The notes beneath the pieces were generated by a model. It was given only the letters and a program-made list of their open reading frames with translations, had not been told where the DNA came from and did no database searches. Below, in pieces: positions 14,513-26,171 of a stretch of DNA of 64,000 nucleotides. The position numbers were made by a program, and so were the translations under genes. Origin of the DNA: Epiperipatus broadwayi (taxonomy: Eukaryota > Onychophora > Udeonychophora > Euonychophora > Peripatidae); the NCBI GenBank assembly GCA_028023455.1, contig JAQFVV010012418.1, positions 9,801,279-9,865,278 of the forward strand, written 5' to 3'. Each line of letters opens with the position of its first letter. The first letter of the stretch is position 1.

Positions 14513-15362
14513 GATTAGATTTTAAGGTTGCTGTTTTTGATTTTTTTTTTTGTTAATAAGATAGTTCACTGAAGTTGAGAATTTTTACTTTCATAATAAT
14601 GTTGTTCACTAATTTTAGCAGAGGAGGAAAAATTCTTAGGATTACTAATATGTTATTGTTGGTAGAAATTGAAATATAGGTAGAATATTGGCATGCAACT
14701 AGTAATGTTATTTATGTTTTTTTTAAAATTGAACTATAATTAGAATTGTTACATCTATAATGCTAGCTTTATTGATTATGTTTAGTGGTGACGTATTACT
14801 CCTTTAAAACTTTTGTGGCTTAAATATTTTGTCTAAAATGCTATATAGTTTTTTTTAAGTGATGTTTTTCATATGTTCCTCTTATTATGACAAGTTGCTG
14901 AAATCTATAGTTCTTTGTAATAGTGTGTCCAAAATAGAAACTTAGAATGTCTTTCTAACCTAATAATCTGAAGTCTAATTCATATCTTTTTGTTTTATTA
15001 TTGATTTATATATGTTTAAATAATTGAGGATACTTTTAGAATAGTCTACCACTATTATAAAAGAATAACAATTATCATAAGTTGACATTACTTGCCATTA
15101 TTAATACTCCATGTTGCTATCATCTCAATATTATTACTATTATTGTTAATTGTTATAATAGTAGTTTTCTTCAAGTCGGAATCTTTGTTATAAAGCGTGA
15201 AAACAAAACGGCCATTATTTTTAATATTAGTGAATAAATTTATTGTAAGATGGAAGATTGTTATACTTAGATCAGTAAATCAACTATTAGCCAGTTTACA
15301 TACACTTGGAGTAAATTAAAGGAAGAACAGTTAGTTATATTATTTAAACAGTTCTAAATAGA

Positions 15363-15427
15363 TAACTTTTAAACGCAAATAAAAGATAATATTAGTCGTT
15401 AACTTTTAAACGTAAATAAAAGATAAT
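15363..15427. repeat. 37-bp tandem duplication
   Basis: TAACTTTTAAACG begins at 15363 and again at 15400. Each copy continues as AAATAAAAGATAAT with a single C/T difference between copies. Confidence 0.8.
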
Positions 15428-16484
15428 GTACATCGTCGTTTCTTATCCTTTAATATATATATATATTAGAAGAAAAAATAATATTATGATCTTTTTTTAG
15501 CTTTTCACTTTTAGTTTTTCATGTTTTTATTATTTGCTGATCATATTCCATTTTACTATTTCAAGTAGCTCATATTGAATTCTTTTTTCTTTTCTAAGTT
15601 AAAACTCACATTAACCATGATAGCATAGTAAGTTTGCAGTAGAATAAGTTTATACAACAATTTTTGATGATTAATGATATATGGCTTCAGAGATTGACAA
15701 AAATATTAATGGAAGATTAAATTCTTTCTCACATTTGTCAAAATAAGAAAAAATAAAATATTTTTCTAACTGAAATGATAACTGTGTATGTTTGTTTATA
15801 TACATATTATGCATCTAGAAGTTTATATGTATATTATATAAATACAAAACCAAATCAAAAAGGATATGGAAATTTGATATTTACTACAAAATAATATTTG
15901 GAAATATCTAACAGTGATAATTAGTGAATTAATTTTTGAAATATTAATATTTTAATATATATATTTATTAAAAATAAAGGATATATATTTACTCAAAATT
16001 TATATGGAAATTTTTTTTGAAAAAAATTTGAACAAGTAGAGTATTAGAATATGAGGAATAATGTTACAGTTATGAATCTACAAACAATTCAAATTAATTG
16101 TGTCAGCCTCTCTTCAATTTTCTTTTATTATTGAAGGTTTGATAGATAAACTGTATGTACATATTTGTAAAATCAAATGAAATGATATAGATTAGAAGAG
16201 CAAAAATGAAAGTTATTTAGAAACAATGAAGTAGGTAATATTGGGAACAAAGAGGCTTTAGTAAATTTGATGCGCAATGACAAAGAACTTTTGAAACTTT
16301 TTACAATGAACCTGACAAATCTGTGAGGAGAGTTAATGAAATTTAATATCAAAGTGGTGAAAATTAAACTTATGTGAATAAATGGCAGGAAGAAAACAAA
16401 ATAGTTTTCTAAATTTTAAACTTATAAATCTTCTTACCTAATAGATTCCTATCATATAGTAATATAGATTATAATTATATAAAT

Positions 16485-17141
16485 CAGGGGTGATCAAACT
16501 TTTAGATGTTGGGGATGACTTTTTTAGTGAAAATGTTCCTGAGGGTAACTACATTTTTTTCAGGGCTTCAAACTGGAAACCAGAAAAAAAAATATGGCAA
16601 AACGAAAACTAGAATAGAAAAAAATAAGGGTTCAAAGTTCTGGCTTTTTTTAGAATGTACTTATGAATTGGTGGGGGGGGGGGTTATAAGGGCTTTTTAG
16701 GTATTCACAAATATTGATGGCATTTTTAGAAGATACTTACCGACTGATGAACTTTTTTCTACTGAAGACATTTTACCATGTCCATGTCACTTTATAAAAT
16801 ATTTATTAAATTACAATTATTAAATTACCTATAAATAATTATTTTCTAGAGCTGGTTCTGAATTTTAAAAAAAAATTCAAGAAAATGTAGAGAAAAAAAG
16901 AAGAAATGTATTGTGTTTAGAATTGTATTTAATTCTTTTGAGCTTCTTCCAACTGGGGGGGGGGGGGTTGAGATTGACAGTAATAACAGATATTATTTTA
17001 AATTTAACTTTTTAAATGAGAATAATTTTTTATTTTTTTATTTTTTATTATTTTTTATATTCAAATCATCTCTAAATTTATTACCATAATTTGTCAATGT
17101 TCATGTCATCTTCGCGCATGTCAACATCTTGGCCACCCCTG
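16485..17141. mobile_element. Non-autonomous hAT-type DNA transposon, 8-bp TSD
   Basis: The element begins CAGGGGTGATCAA and ends TTGGCCACCCCTG, an imperfect terminal inverted repeat of the CAGGGGTGGCCAA kind common in hAT elements. It is bounded by perfect 8-bp target duplications ATATAAAT at 16477-16484 and 17142-17149, the length expected for hAT transposases. The 657-bp interior has no transposase frame (the frame at 16506-16700 is chance), so mobility would need a transposase in trans. It contains two long G runs, 16673-16683 (11 G) and 16955-16967 (13 G), both unusual in this AT-rich sequence. Confidence 0.85.
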
Positions 17142-18499
17142 ATATAAATGAAAAATAGAAGATGTTAATTAAGTGATGTCATAAGGCAAAAAACTGTCTG
17201 TGCATATATAATATACAAGAATATAAATTAAAATTATTTTTAACTTTGTAAATACATGCAGACATTACATGAATAAATTATCTCCTATTGCTTTAAACTA
17301 TTCTAAAAAATATGTGTATATCAATCATGCCTTTAAATGTAAATTATGCAAATGAAGAGCAATTAGTCATAATTGAAATCTTGTATAAAAATCCCTGTTT
17401 GGAGTTATGTATGTGCTTAGAAAAGTTAATGAAGAACTAATGTGTACTTATGAAAAATCCATTGTGGATAATGAAAGAGTTAATAATAAACTGTGAAGAA
17501 ATAATAAATGCAAGTATGAATCGCCTATTACAGTGACAACGTATAAATTGCATAATAATGTTATATTTATAATGGATTTATGTTCCTAACTTATATATGT
17601 ATATTGCAATTACCTCTGAATAGAAGCATGAAGGACTTTCTTCAATTTCTATGCACAGTAATGGAATTATATATGAATGTATATTGAAAGTAATATGCAC
17701 ACACAAGATTTATAGACTAAAAATTTCGAATTGAATTATCTCATCATTTTTTTCTACTAGTTATTCTTTTCTTATTATTATTAAATACATTTATTTTGTT
17801 ACAAAAAACTTTTACAGTAATCTACTTATTGAATTAAGAATTTTACAATACTATAGGGAAATAAAACTCAAAAAAATATATTAAGGAGGGGGCAATTAGT
17901 ATATAGAAAAATATATATGAGTATTCAATGTTATATAATCGATATTTTTATTAAATAATTAGTATATTATTGAAATGCAATTTATTGTTGTTCTTATTAT
18001 TAGCATATTTTCTTTTGTGTTTAAAATTACATTTACATATATAAAATGTTATAAAAATTTTCTTCACATAAAAGCACAACTAGGGCTTAGTAGAAGAAGA
18101 ATAACATTTGTATTTGTGTAAGTATATTTTGACCCGAGTTTAAATGAATGAATGTATTTATTTTAATAAACAGTTAGCAAAGAAACAAATAATTAAGCTC
18201 TATTTAAAATTATTAGATGCTGCCTTACTAGTATTCCAATAACCTCAGGACATAGTGGTTATTATATTTTTAACAAGTGTATTCTTATTTTGTATCTCAT
18301 TGATTTAAGATTTTTAAAAAATTATTTAATAATTGCCTGTTTGGAGCATAGTTTTATGTAGAAGGAAAATTTGGAATATTAAAAACTCATCATCATTGAT
18401 TATTTGTTAGTCACACCAATAATTTAAGATTTTTTAAAGATTTTATTTTATAACTATCACCATTCTTAAGATTGTCCAATATTTGGCTCCTTTTTCTTT
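17142..18499. other. AT-rich non-coding stretch
   Basis: After the 8-bp target duplication I see no gene, inverted repeat or transposon end here. Confidence 0.5.
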
Positions 18500-19330
18500 T
18501 GTTTTTCTATATATTTTAAAGTTTCTTATAATATTTTTTTCATTAATGAATCTACTAAAAACATGATAAATTCAGTAGTTGTTTATGTTTATTTTTTTAA
18601 ATAAATGTTTTTTCAACATATTTTTTTGTAAATTAATATATTCTAAATATTTCAGTTCTTATTTTTTTTGCATATTTTTTTTCAAATTATTATATAAAAC
18701 ATCTACAATTTCTATTTGTCCAGCAATTTATATTTTTGTCTTATTTATTGCTGGACTTGAGAAGAAAAATAATAAATTTTAAATTTAAAACTTATTTAGT
18801 TATCATTATTTTTGTTTTAATTTTTTAAAATTATTAATCTATTGTACAGGCATCTTATAATTAGCTTATTTTTTTTAATTATTATTTTCTGTTACTATAA
18901 TCTCATGTTAATTTTTATCTTAAGTTTACATAATTCATTAGTTTTAACATCTTTGTTTTAAGATCAGTCTTATTAACAGCAGTGTTAGCTATGTCAGCAA
19001 ATTTAATGCTTGAAGCCTTTTTCAGAATTATTTTTTTTAATATTATATAACTATTAAACATAATGGGGAGTAAATGCTATCTACAGTATTACATCTATTT
19101 ATATCTTTTTCTGTTGTGAACTATTTACCATTTAATTTTATTAATATCTTCTGTTTTATTAGAGATCTTAAAAAATTTTTTTTTCAAACTTTGCTTTTAT
19201 TTTTTTAAATATCTAGCTAAATGTCTCACTATGTTTTATTAAATGCTTTCTCAAAATCGGTGAAACATTTTTTAACTTTTTTTAAAAAAAAAACTATACT
19301 CTGTACTATCATAATTACATTTTAAATTAT
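18500..19330 (-). pseudogene. Fossil LINE reverse transcriptase
   Basis: Reading the minus strand across several frames and stops, RT landmarks appear in the right order. A motif A block FTDFEKAF ends in NKT (about 19238-19270). A motif B region IYSPL lies near 19057-19078. A motif C region IKFADIANTAV (18974-19002) corresponds to the FADD box, with the second Asp replaced by Ile. A thumb-like segment with AGQIEIVD then an LKYLEY-like stretch lies around 18600-18760. These match non-LTR retrotransposon RTs with APE endonucleases; the clade cannot be set. Many stops and frame changes show an old, dead copy. The 5' limit is uncertain: degenerate RT-like peptide may continue to about 19450. The hydrophobic frame 18579-18782 (+) is its antisense shadow. 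Confidence 0.65.
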
Positions 19331-21687
19331 TCTATTTTTGAAAATTAGTATTGCTTTTTTTTGCTGAAAACTCATATAATATCTCAAGTTCATGATGTAA
19401 AAGCAAACAATTTGCTTAAAATTTTTCAGATTTCTCTCTATAAAATGTTATATATATATTGGAGTCATTTATCTGATTTTTAAATGATTTTAGTAGATAT
19501 TAACTAATTTTTCTCACAAACTTTAGAATTTTAACTGAAATTTTATAAACTTTAATTCTTGTGTCCACAACTTTATTTGAGCTAAGCTACACAAAGCAAG
19601 AGCTACTTGATTTATTAATCTGTTCTTTTTTTAAAATCTATTTTATGTTTTGAATTAAATTTATCTTTTCAGTATAATTCTTCAAATTCTTTTTAAGTAT
19701 TAGTTACCTCATTTCATCTTCTTTTCTCATTTCATTTCTAAAGTTTTGTTACATAACTTCAATATTTATATATTTTGAGGACTTTATTAATCATTTTCCC
19801 TTTAATATAATCTAGTTTATTTTTATATTCTCATAACAAATTAACTATCTTATTGGATTCTTATTAGATTTTTGAACCATAATAATTGAAATAGTTTATA
19901 ATATTGTTCAACTTTACAATGCTCTATTTCTTGCATATTTTTCTCCCTTTTTATTTATTTTATTATTTGAAAGTCTAATATGACTAAATTGTGATATAAT
20001 ATATTTCCATTGTAGCTTTCTACCTATTTTTTTAATTATGATTTGGAAATCATATATTCATTATCAATTTACTATTTTCTTATCAAAAGTGTCTTTTCTG
20101 TTGTACTTTTTATTCTTAATCCCCAACTTTTCCACATTTCCTTTTTCTTTTTTATTATTATTTTAATCTTCCAGTATTATTACATAATTATTTCTTTAAT
20201 TGTTCTCAATTATTATTATTTTTTCATATATAATTTGTATATTATCTTTTTTTTGTGGTATATAAAGCTAAATAATTTTGACCTAATAAATATCTCATTT
20301 ACATATGTTTAGTTTCATTTAAGAATGACGTATCATAAATTCTAGAAAATTTCACAGGTATCATTCATTCAGACATAGTAAAAAGTAATTTAAAGTGATT
20401 GGTTTATCTTCACGCTTTCATTTCCAGTGCTTTATATTTGCCCGTACTTAAGCGTTTGGGTTGAAAGAATAGGTGGATTCATTCTATTCTTTTGCAAAGA
20501 CTTTATCTTGTATTGGAAATGAAAGTATTCATGTATTATTAAGATTCATAAAGCGCATGTGCATTAGCTTGAAAAGCTGATCTTTAGTTTATTACAATTA
20601 TAGATATTTTATACTTATTACATTTTTATTTAAAATAGAGTTCCCATAATTCTATTATTTTTCTTAATTAAAAAGCTTTTACTTCTTTATTACATTTTTT
20701 CTTTTTTTTAATATCCATTTCATCTTATATTAATATTTTGTAAAGAGAATACAGACATAGGATAAGGTTTAAAAACATTTAAGTATTAAAAAGGTCTTCA
20801 ATAATTAATTTTTTTTCACTTTTTCAATAAATATCTTTTTCTATTCTAAATTGAAAGCAGTAAGGAATTAGATTGATATTGTTTTAGTTCATTTATTCTT
20901 AATATGGATGCTACTTACTGCTCCTTGGAAGGCATTTAAGATGTTCAAAGGGGTATTAGGCTGCTAAGGAGTGATGGTGGGAGAAATGTTGGAAGTAATG
21001 GAGCCATAGAGCAACATTTTTAATATAGGACTGTATATTTTTTTTGTGATAATGCAACTAATCTTTTAATCATTCAATACATGTTCATTCATTAAAATAA
21101 TTTACTTTATTTATTGTTATTTTTTTAAAACAAGATAATTGGAAAACATACAAAAATCCAAAAAGACAGTGTGTGGAATATTTAAAATATACTCATATAT
21201 ATATTGTACCCTGCCAATAAGATGATGACCCCTATAAAAACCATGACAAGTCCCTAAATTGGGCTATACTATTATTTTATCTAGGTACAATTTGATACTC
21301 TTAATTATTTCTAAATTTTGTTTAATTTATACCAACAATTATGAGAGCCACTTATCCTATTAAACAAGATTACCTACCCTTTAATATTAAACAAATACCA
21401 AAGTATTTGCTCAATGGCATAAGAATACTAAGACACTCCTCCTTATTAAGTATCTAAATATTCCCATGACTAACAATAATATTTAAATAAATATAATAAA
21501 ACATCTATAATTATTAAATTTAAGTTAATCTAATTAATGAGTTATACTATCATTTTATTGCATATTAATCTCTTATTATTATTACTTTTATAGGCTTATA
21601 ATTAATAATAACCATAATAATAACATTATACTAAGGAGATCTCATGAATATCATTGATTTTAAATTAGCTATTCATTCCACCTATAG
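19331..21687. other. T-rich non-coding stretch, possibly LINE remnant at its start
   Basis: The first part is T-rich on the plus strand and may hold further decayed sequence upstream of the minus-strand LINE RT. The frame 20043-20312 (+) is a low-complexity hydrophobic run from TTA/TTT-rich DNA, not a gene. CTTTCATTTCCA (near 20417) recurs inverted near 20514. No other structure was seen. Confidence 0.4.
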
Positions 21688-22081
21688 CAGAGGTCCCCAA
21701 CCTTTTTGCACTTCAGAGCACATTCTATAATATCGGCCAGGTGGCGGGCACCATTTATTTTTTTCAACCAGTTGGTGGGCACCATTTATTTTTTCAATGT
21801 AAATTTATAGTAGGATATGGTTAATAATACACATAATGTACAAAAAAATATTTATTTCAAAAATAAAATGTTAACATATAATTAACGATTATATTTTTAC
21901 ACTGTAAAAGTATAGTATGCCCTACAATTTGATTACAATACAATAATTTTTAAGAAATTTAAAAAATTAAATTTATTTGTATAAGATAAATAATTTTTTA
22001 TCATGTTCGGATAGCAGTAGGCACACCTAAAATGGTCTGCGGGCGCCATGGTGCCCATAGGCATAGCATTGGGGACCCCTG
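21688..22081. mobile_element. Short hAT-type element, 8-bp TSD
   Basis: The element starts CAGAGGTCCCCAACC and ends GGGGACCCCTG, terminal inverted repeats of the CAGGGGTCCCCAA hAT type. Perfect 8-bp target duplications ACCTATAG flank it at 21680-21687 and 22082-22089. At 394 bp it has no coding capacity. Internally a short GGTGGGCACCATTTATTTTTT-like motif appears twice near 21740 and 21775, and the right end has GCGCCATGGTGCCC. It is non-autonomous and would be mobilised in trans. Confidence 0.88.
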
Positions 22082-22089
22082 ACCTATAG

Positions 22090-23699
22090 GATATCAAGAG
22101 AGATTTTACTTAATTCTATAGGTAGTTTCTTAATGAAGAAAAGACTTATAACCTTAATCTATAATTAAAATTATATTACTATTTTATATTTATGTTCTCT
22201 ACCATTTAATGATAAATAATTACTCTTATCTAAATTGTAATCATAATTTGCAACTCTAAATAATAACTAATTCACATCCCGATTTCCTATAAATAAACAT
22301 ACTTTAATAAATTTGCAATATATTTTATCAATGACATATGTGATCAAGGCAGTTTGCAATAATTTAAGATCCCACTTAAGAAATATTTTTCCAAATAATT
22401 GTTATACAATATCTTTTACTGAATTAAGTTCTCCAAATCTTAAACTGTATGTTTCGGTTAATGTGTGTATTACAATTTACACTTTCTGGTGATAGTGTAA
22501 TGATGGTGATTCTAAAAAAAGAAATGCAACTCTAAATACTTAATTTAACGTTTGAAATATTAACTTTAATAATATTATTTACAAGATCTTTCAGTAATTA
22601 TTTTAAACTACTAAGTAACTTAGTAAATAACAATATTAATAACATTATATAACAATATAATACAGTAACATAAATAAACATTTACACATTTCTATTCCCC
22701 TTAATTACAATGAGATATTTAAAATTAAAAACTCCCTTCTCATACAATAAGATATTGTTATCATATTTAACTTTATTTCTTATATAGCAAAATCATGTGT
22801 ATTTATTAAATAATCAGTCCCCCTTTTTTGGATTTGATTTACACTCATTACCTCTTATAGATTATGCTTTAAAATATAAGAAGATTCAAATATATGGATT
22901 ATTGTTTTCTTTCTTGAATACAATAATTTTGTGGTGATATTATGAAATATCACATATTTATCCATTTTATATTTTATGATATTTATTATTTGATCTTTCT
23001 TTTATCTTTTACTCAGAAGATATTAATAAGATAATTATGAAATCATTAATTTGTTTTCTGATATCACACTCAATTTTCCTATGATCTTATTATCAAACTA
23101 TAATAAAATACAACAAATGAGACTTTTATACTGTACACTATAAAATATGACAACTTATTTCCTCCTGAACTAATTTCTATTTACTATTTATCATATTATG
23201 GTAAATGTTGATAGACCACTCTTTGGTGCATCCTAAAATAAAAATCCCTATCATCCTTTTATATAAACAACTTAGGTATTACCTTCCTATTTTCAATCTA
23301 TACCTGTTTCATACTTTTCTTATAAATAATCGCCTATAAAAAATTACAAACTAGAATTAATTATATCAAAATTTAAATATCACCACTTATCATTTTCAAT
23401 ATTATATTTGAACACAGACATATCCCTTCTTATAATACATATATGTAACTACTTTTATGTATATATTCCACTAGCTCACTGTTCATATCCATTTATTTTA
23501 ATTATCCACCAATATGTAATAAAATAAAAACTTTAAACAATTAATTGCATAGATAGACAAATCAAATTAATTATTAATTTCTTTATCTATTGACTTGTCC
23601 TCCCATGTTGATAACGATTGTTTTAGTTTCAAAACAATTTTATTAATGAATTACATTGTATATGATGTATTAGGTATTTAGGTACATATTGTTTTAAAG
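22090..23699. other. AT-rich non-coding stretch
   Basis: No gene, tRNA-like fold or transposon end was recognised. Confidence 0.5.
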
Positions 23700-23849
23700 G
23701 TCAATAGTTATGAGTGATGAGTCTTTTGGTGATGAGGTTTATAAATCAATTTGATTTGTAACTTGTTATGTTTTGGATGGTTTTGGTATTTGCAATAATT
23801 TCCAGTTTTCATCATATAGAAATTTTGATGAGAGTATTAAGTCTTTATT

Positions 23850-24125
23850 TCTAATTTTGTTGATGAGGTTGATAAATGTGAGGTCCGGATTAGGAGGTGG
23901 AGAGGTGAAAATTGTCTTGCATCGAACACTCCAGATGGTGTGAGTCAGAAAAGTAGTCTAATAATTGGGAAGTGTCTACTCTGGATGGAGTCTTTTATTG
24001 AGAGTATTTTATAATAGTCAATCTTTGAATTGTGAAAAATGAGCATCCTGATGTTTGTAAGACCGGTATATGATTTTATAATGTGGTCAAAGGTTTCTTC
24101 TTGTGTTTTGCAGATTGTTTTTAAG
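23850..24125 (-). pseudogene. Possible LINE C-terminal zinc-knuckle remnant
   Basis: On the minus strand the sequence reads CKTQEETFDHIIKSYTGLTN, followed by about 40 codons without a stop. Cys, Glu-Glu-Thr and His-Ile-Ile in this spacing resemble the C-terminal CCHC knuckle of many LINE reverse transcriptases (C..C....ET..HI...C), but only one of the expected cysteines is visible. A second frame further on also stays open and looks protein-like. It could equally be part of a host or other transposon gene. Base composition here is less AT-rich than the flanks. Confidence 0.3.
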
Positions 24126-24984
24126 TATAAAATTAAACTATATACAAATATTATGTTAGAAGTTTTATTTTTTAAAATACAAGTTCATCTTTAAGAAAAA
24201 ACTTTAACTTTTAATGGTATTTCAATCATTCCAAATGCTCCATCTACATTATTCTCACTTCTGCTCCTTTTATTCTCCTAAGAAAATTGCCAAAACTATA
24301 GAATTTCAATGCCATCAAGTTATTTACAATGTTTCAGTTTTCTTTTTTTTTCTTTTTAACAACAAAGGTTATTTTCAACTTGCATAATATATTTTATTTT
24401 GATAATTCCCATGTTTATTATACTTCAGTTTTTGCATTAATCCTTATGTACTCTGTATCAATGTTATCATTTAAGATAGAACATTTTACACTTTCTCTTT
24501 AAAAGTAGAATGACATTTATATTTTCCAATAAGCTAATGTTTATTCCATGAATTTATTCAACTCTTTATGTTCCAGTACATATTTATTCTTTATTAATTG
24601 TCTTTAGTGATTATTTAATGTCTTACACTTATCTTGTTTTTTCATTTACAGTTTTGATAAATAATTCTTTCATTTTCTGAGCAGACCACTATGATTTATT
24701 ACAAGTATAAATATAATCTTCATTTAACATTTTCCTTTTACATTTGCCTTGTATTACATCCACACATCTTTCTAACTTTTAATCCTCTATTTATGATATA
24801 TAACTCATAAAATTTTATTCTATATGAAAGTTATACCAATACTGATCTGTTTATATCTTTTCTATTTTCATTCCGATACTGTTTTATATGTTATCTTTTA
24901 ATACCAGGTACACTTGTCCAAGTGCAAATATTTCCACAATTATTCATTACTAATTTAGTTTTAATTATCTTTAAAAATGTATAC

Positions 24985-25236
24985 TTAATTCTGTCGGGAA
25001 TAATTTTCCTTTTTATTCATCCTTTGATTCCAATTTAATCTTGCCCAACTACTATAATTGCCACGATGCATAAATAGTTCATCTTGTTTATTGATTAAAT
25101 TATGTTTTAACATAATACTCCCCATGTTTTCTTTAAGATCATGTATTAGTTGACAACACTTTGGTACAATTGTACAACTTTTTACTTTCATTCTTCTAAT
25201 ATTTTTTTCAATATAATGACCCCAAGATGTTTTCAT
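24985..25236 (-). pseudogene. Unidentified protein-like open frame (83 codons)
   Basis: The frame begins with Met at 25236. It has a mixed, non-low-complexity composition with several Cys, Trp and basic residues (for example KTSWGHYIEKNIRRMK and a later SSWARLNWNQR), unlike most chance frames here. I do not recognise the family. Neighbouring minus-strand sequence (24130-24980) also reads protein-like in short pieces across frames, suggesting a decayed transposon coding region of which this is the best-preserved part. The possible LINE C-terminus at 23850-24125 lies downstream on the same strand, so both could belong to one element. Confidence 0.25.
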
Positions 25237-25942
25237 AAAATTATTAAATTGTTGAGTTCACTTATAGAGATTTAACTCTTTTTTATTTCTGCACTTTGGC
25301 AAAACTTTATAATATATATAGTTTTAAATTCTTAAGTAGATCATAATTACTTTTTTTAAAAAAATCATAAGATTTAAAAGACTTTAAGCAAACCTTTAGA
25401 GACAAAACCAAGTTACTTTTTCTTCCTCTGATCTGTAATCTTTTTTTTCTTCATTTCTTTTCCCTCTGATTTTTTTTTCTTAAAAAATATCATCTGCTGG
25501 CTGTTAATTTATTCCAAATTGTGCTTTCCCATTGGTTAATTCATCTACTCACTACTCATATGTATTTTAACTATTTTTAAAACAAATATCTGTTTAAAAT
25601 ATTTATTAATAATATAAAAGAATAATACCTTTCATGAACTGAATAACAATATAATTCACTTTACATCAATTTAGATCATTTTAATTTTATTTTTATACAG
25701 ATTAGATCTGAAATTAATTTCATGAACTTTTAATCACAAAATTCATAAGAAATATTAATTATTTATTTTGGAACATAAATTAAGATTTCACCAGAAATAG
25801 TCATTGCTTTATAATACCAAGTGCACCCAGACATGATTATCTATCTATATAATGCATATTTGAATTTATATGATTAAATTTGAACTTCCCTACAATTTAA
25901 AAAATCAAATGATTATTTATTATCAAATATTAATTTATAGTT
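25237..25942. other. AT-rich non-coding stretch
   Basis: Nothing gene-like was seen between the unidentified minus-strand frame and the start of the PLE pair. Confidence 0.5.
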
Positions 25943-26171
25943 TATATAATTTTAATGCGCAAATACGCGCACAACAACCGAGCTTCATCAGGATTAAATA
26001 ACAATATATTATAAAACTCAAAATAATTATAATATCTAAAGAATAATGCCCGAGCGCTTTCAAGAGAACTTAGCTTTCATAATCATGGGCAACAAAGAAT
26101 AAGCATAGCGTGTTGGTATATGCTAAAATATGCTGATATATGTAAATTAGTTGAAAATAAATGCGTCAGCT

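Larger units (their letters stand above)
12147..16484. other. Non-coding stretch with minor repeats
   Basis: No convincing gene. Small frames at 12488-12736 and 14225-14422 (+) show no family features. The stretch holds a 12-T/13-A tract (14488-14512) and a 37-bp tandem duplication (15363-15427), listed separately. Confidence 0.5.

Noticed and set aside
20043-20312. 89-codon hydrophobic frame, possible membrane protein
   Set aside because: Composition is almost entirely F/I/L/Y/N from TTA/TTT-rich DNA, with no motif or support.
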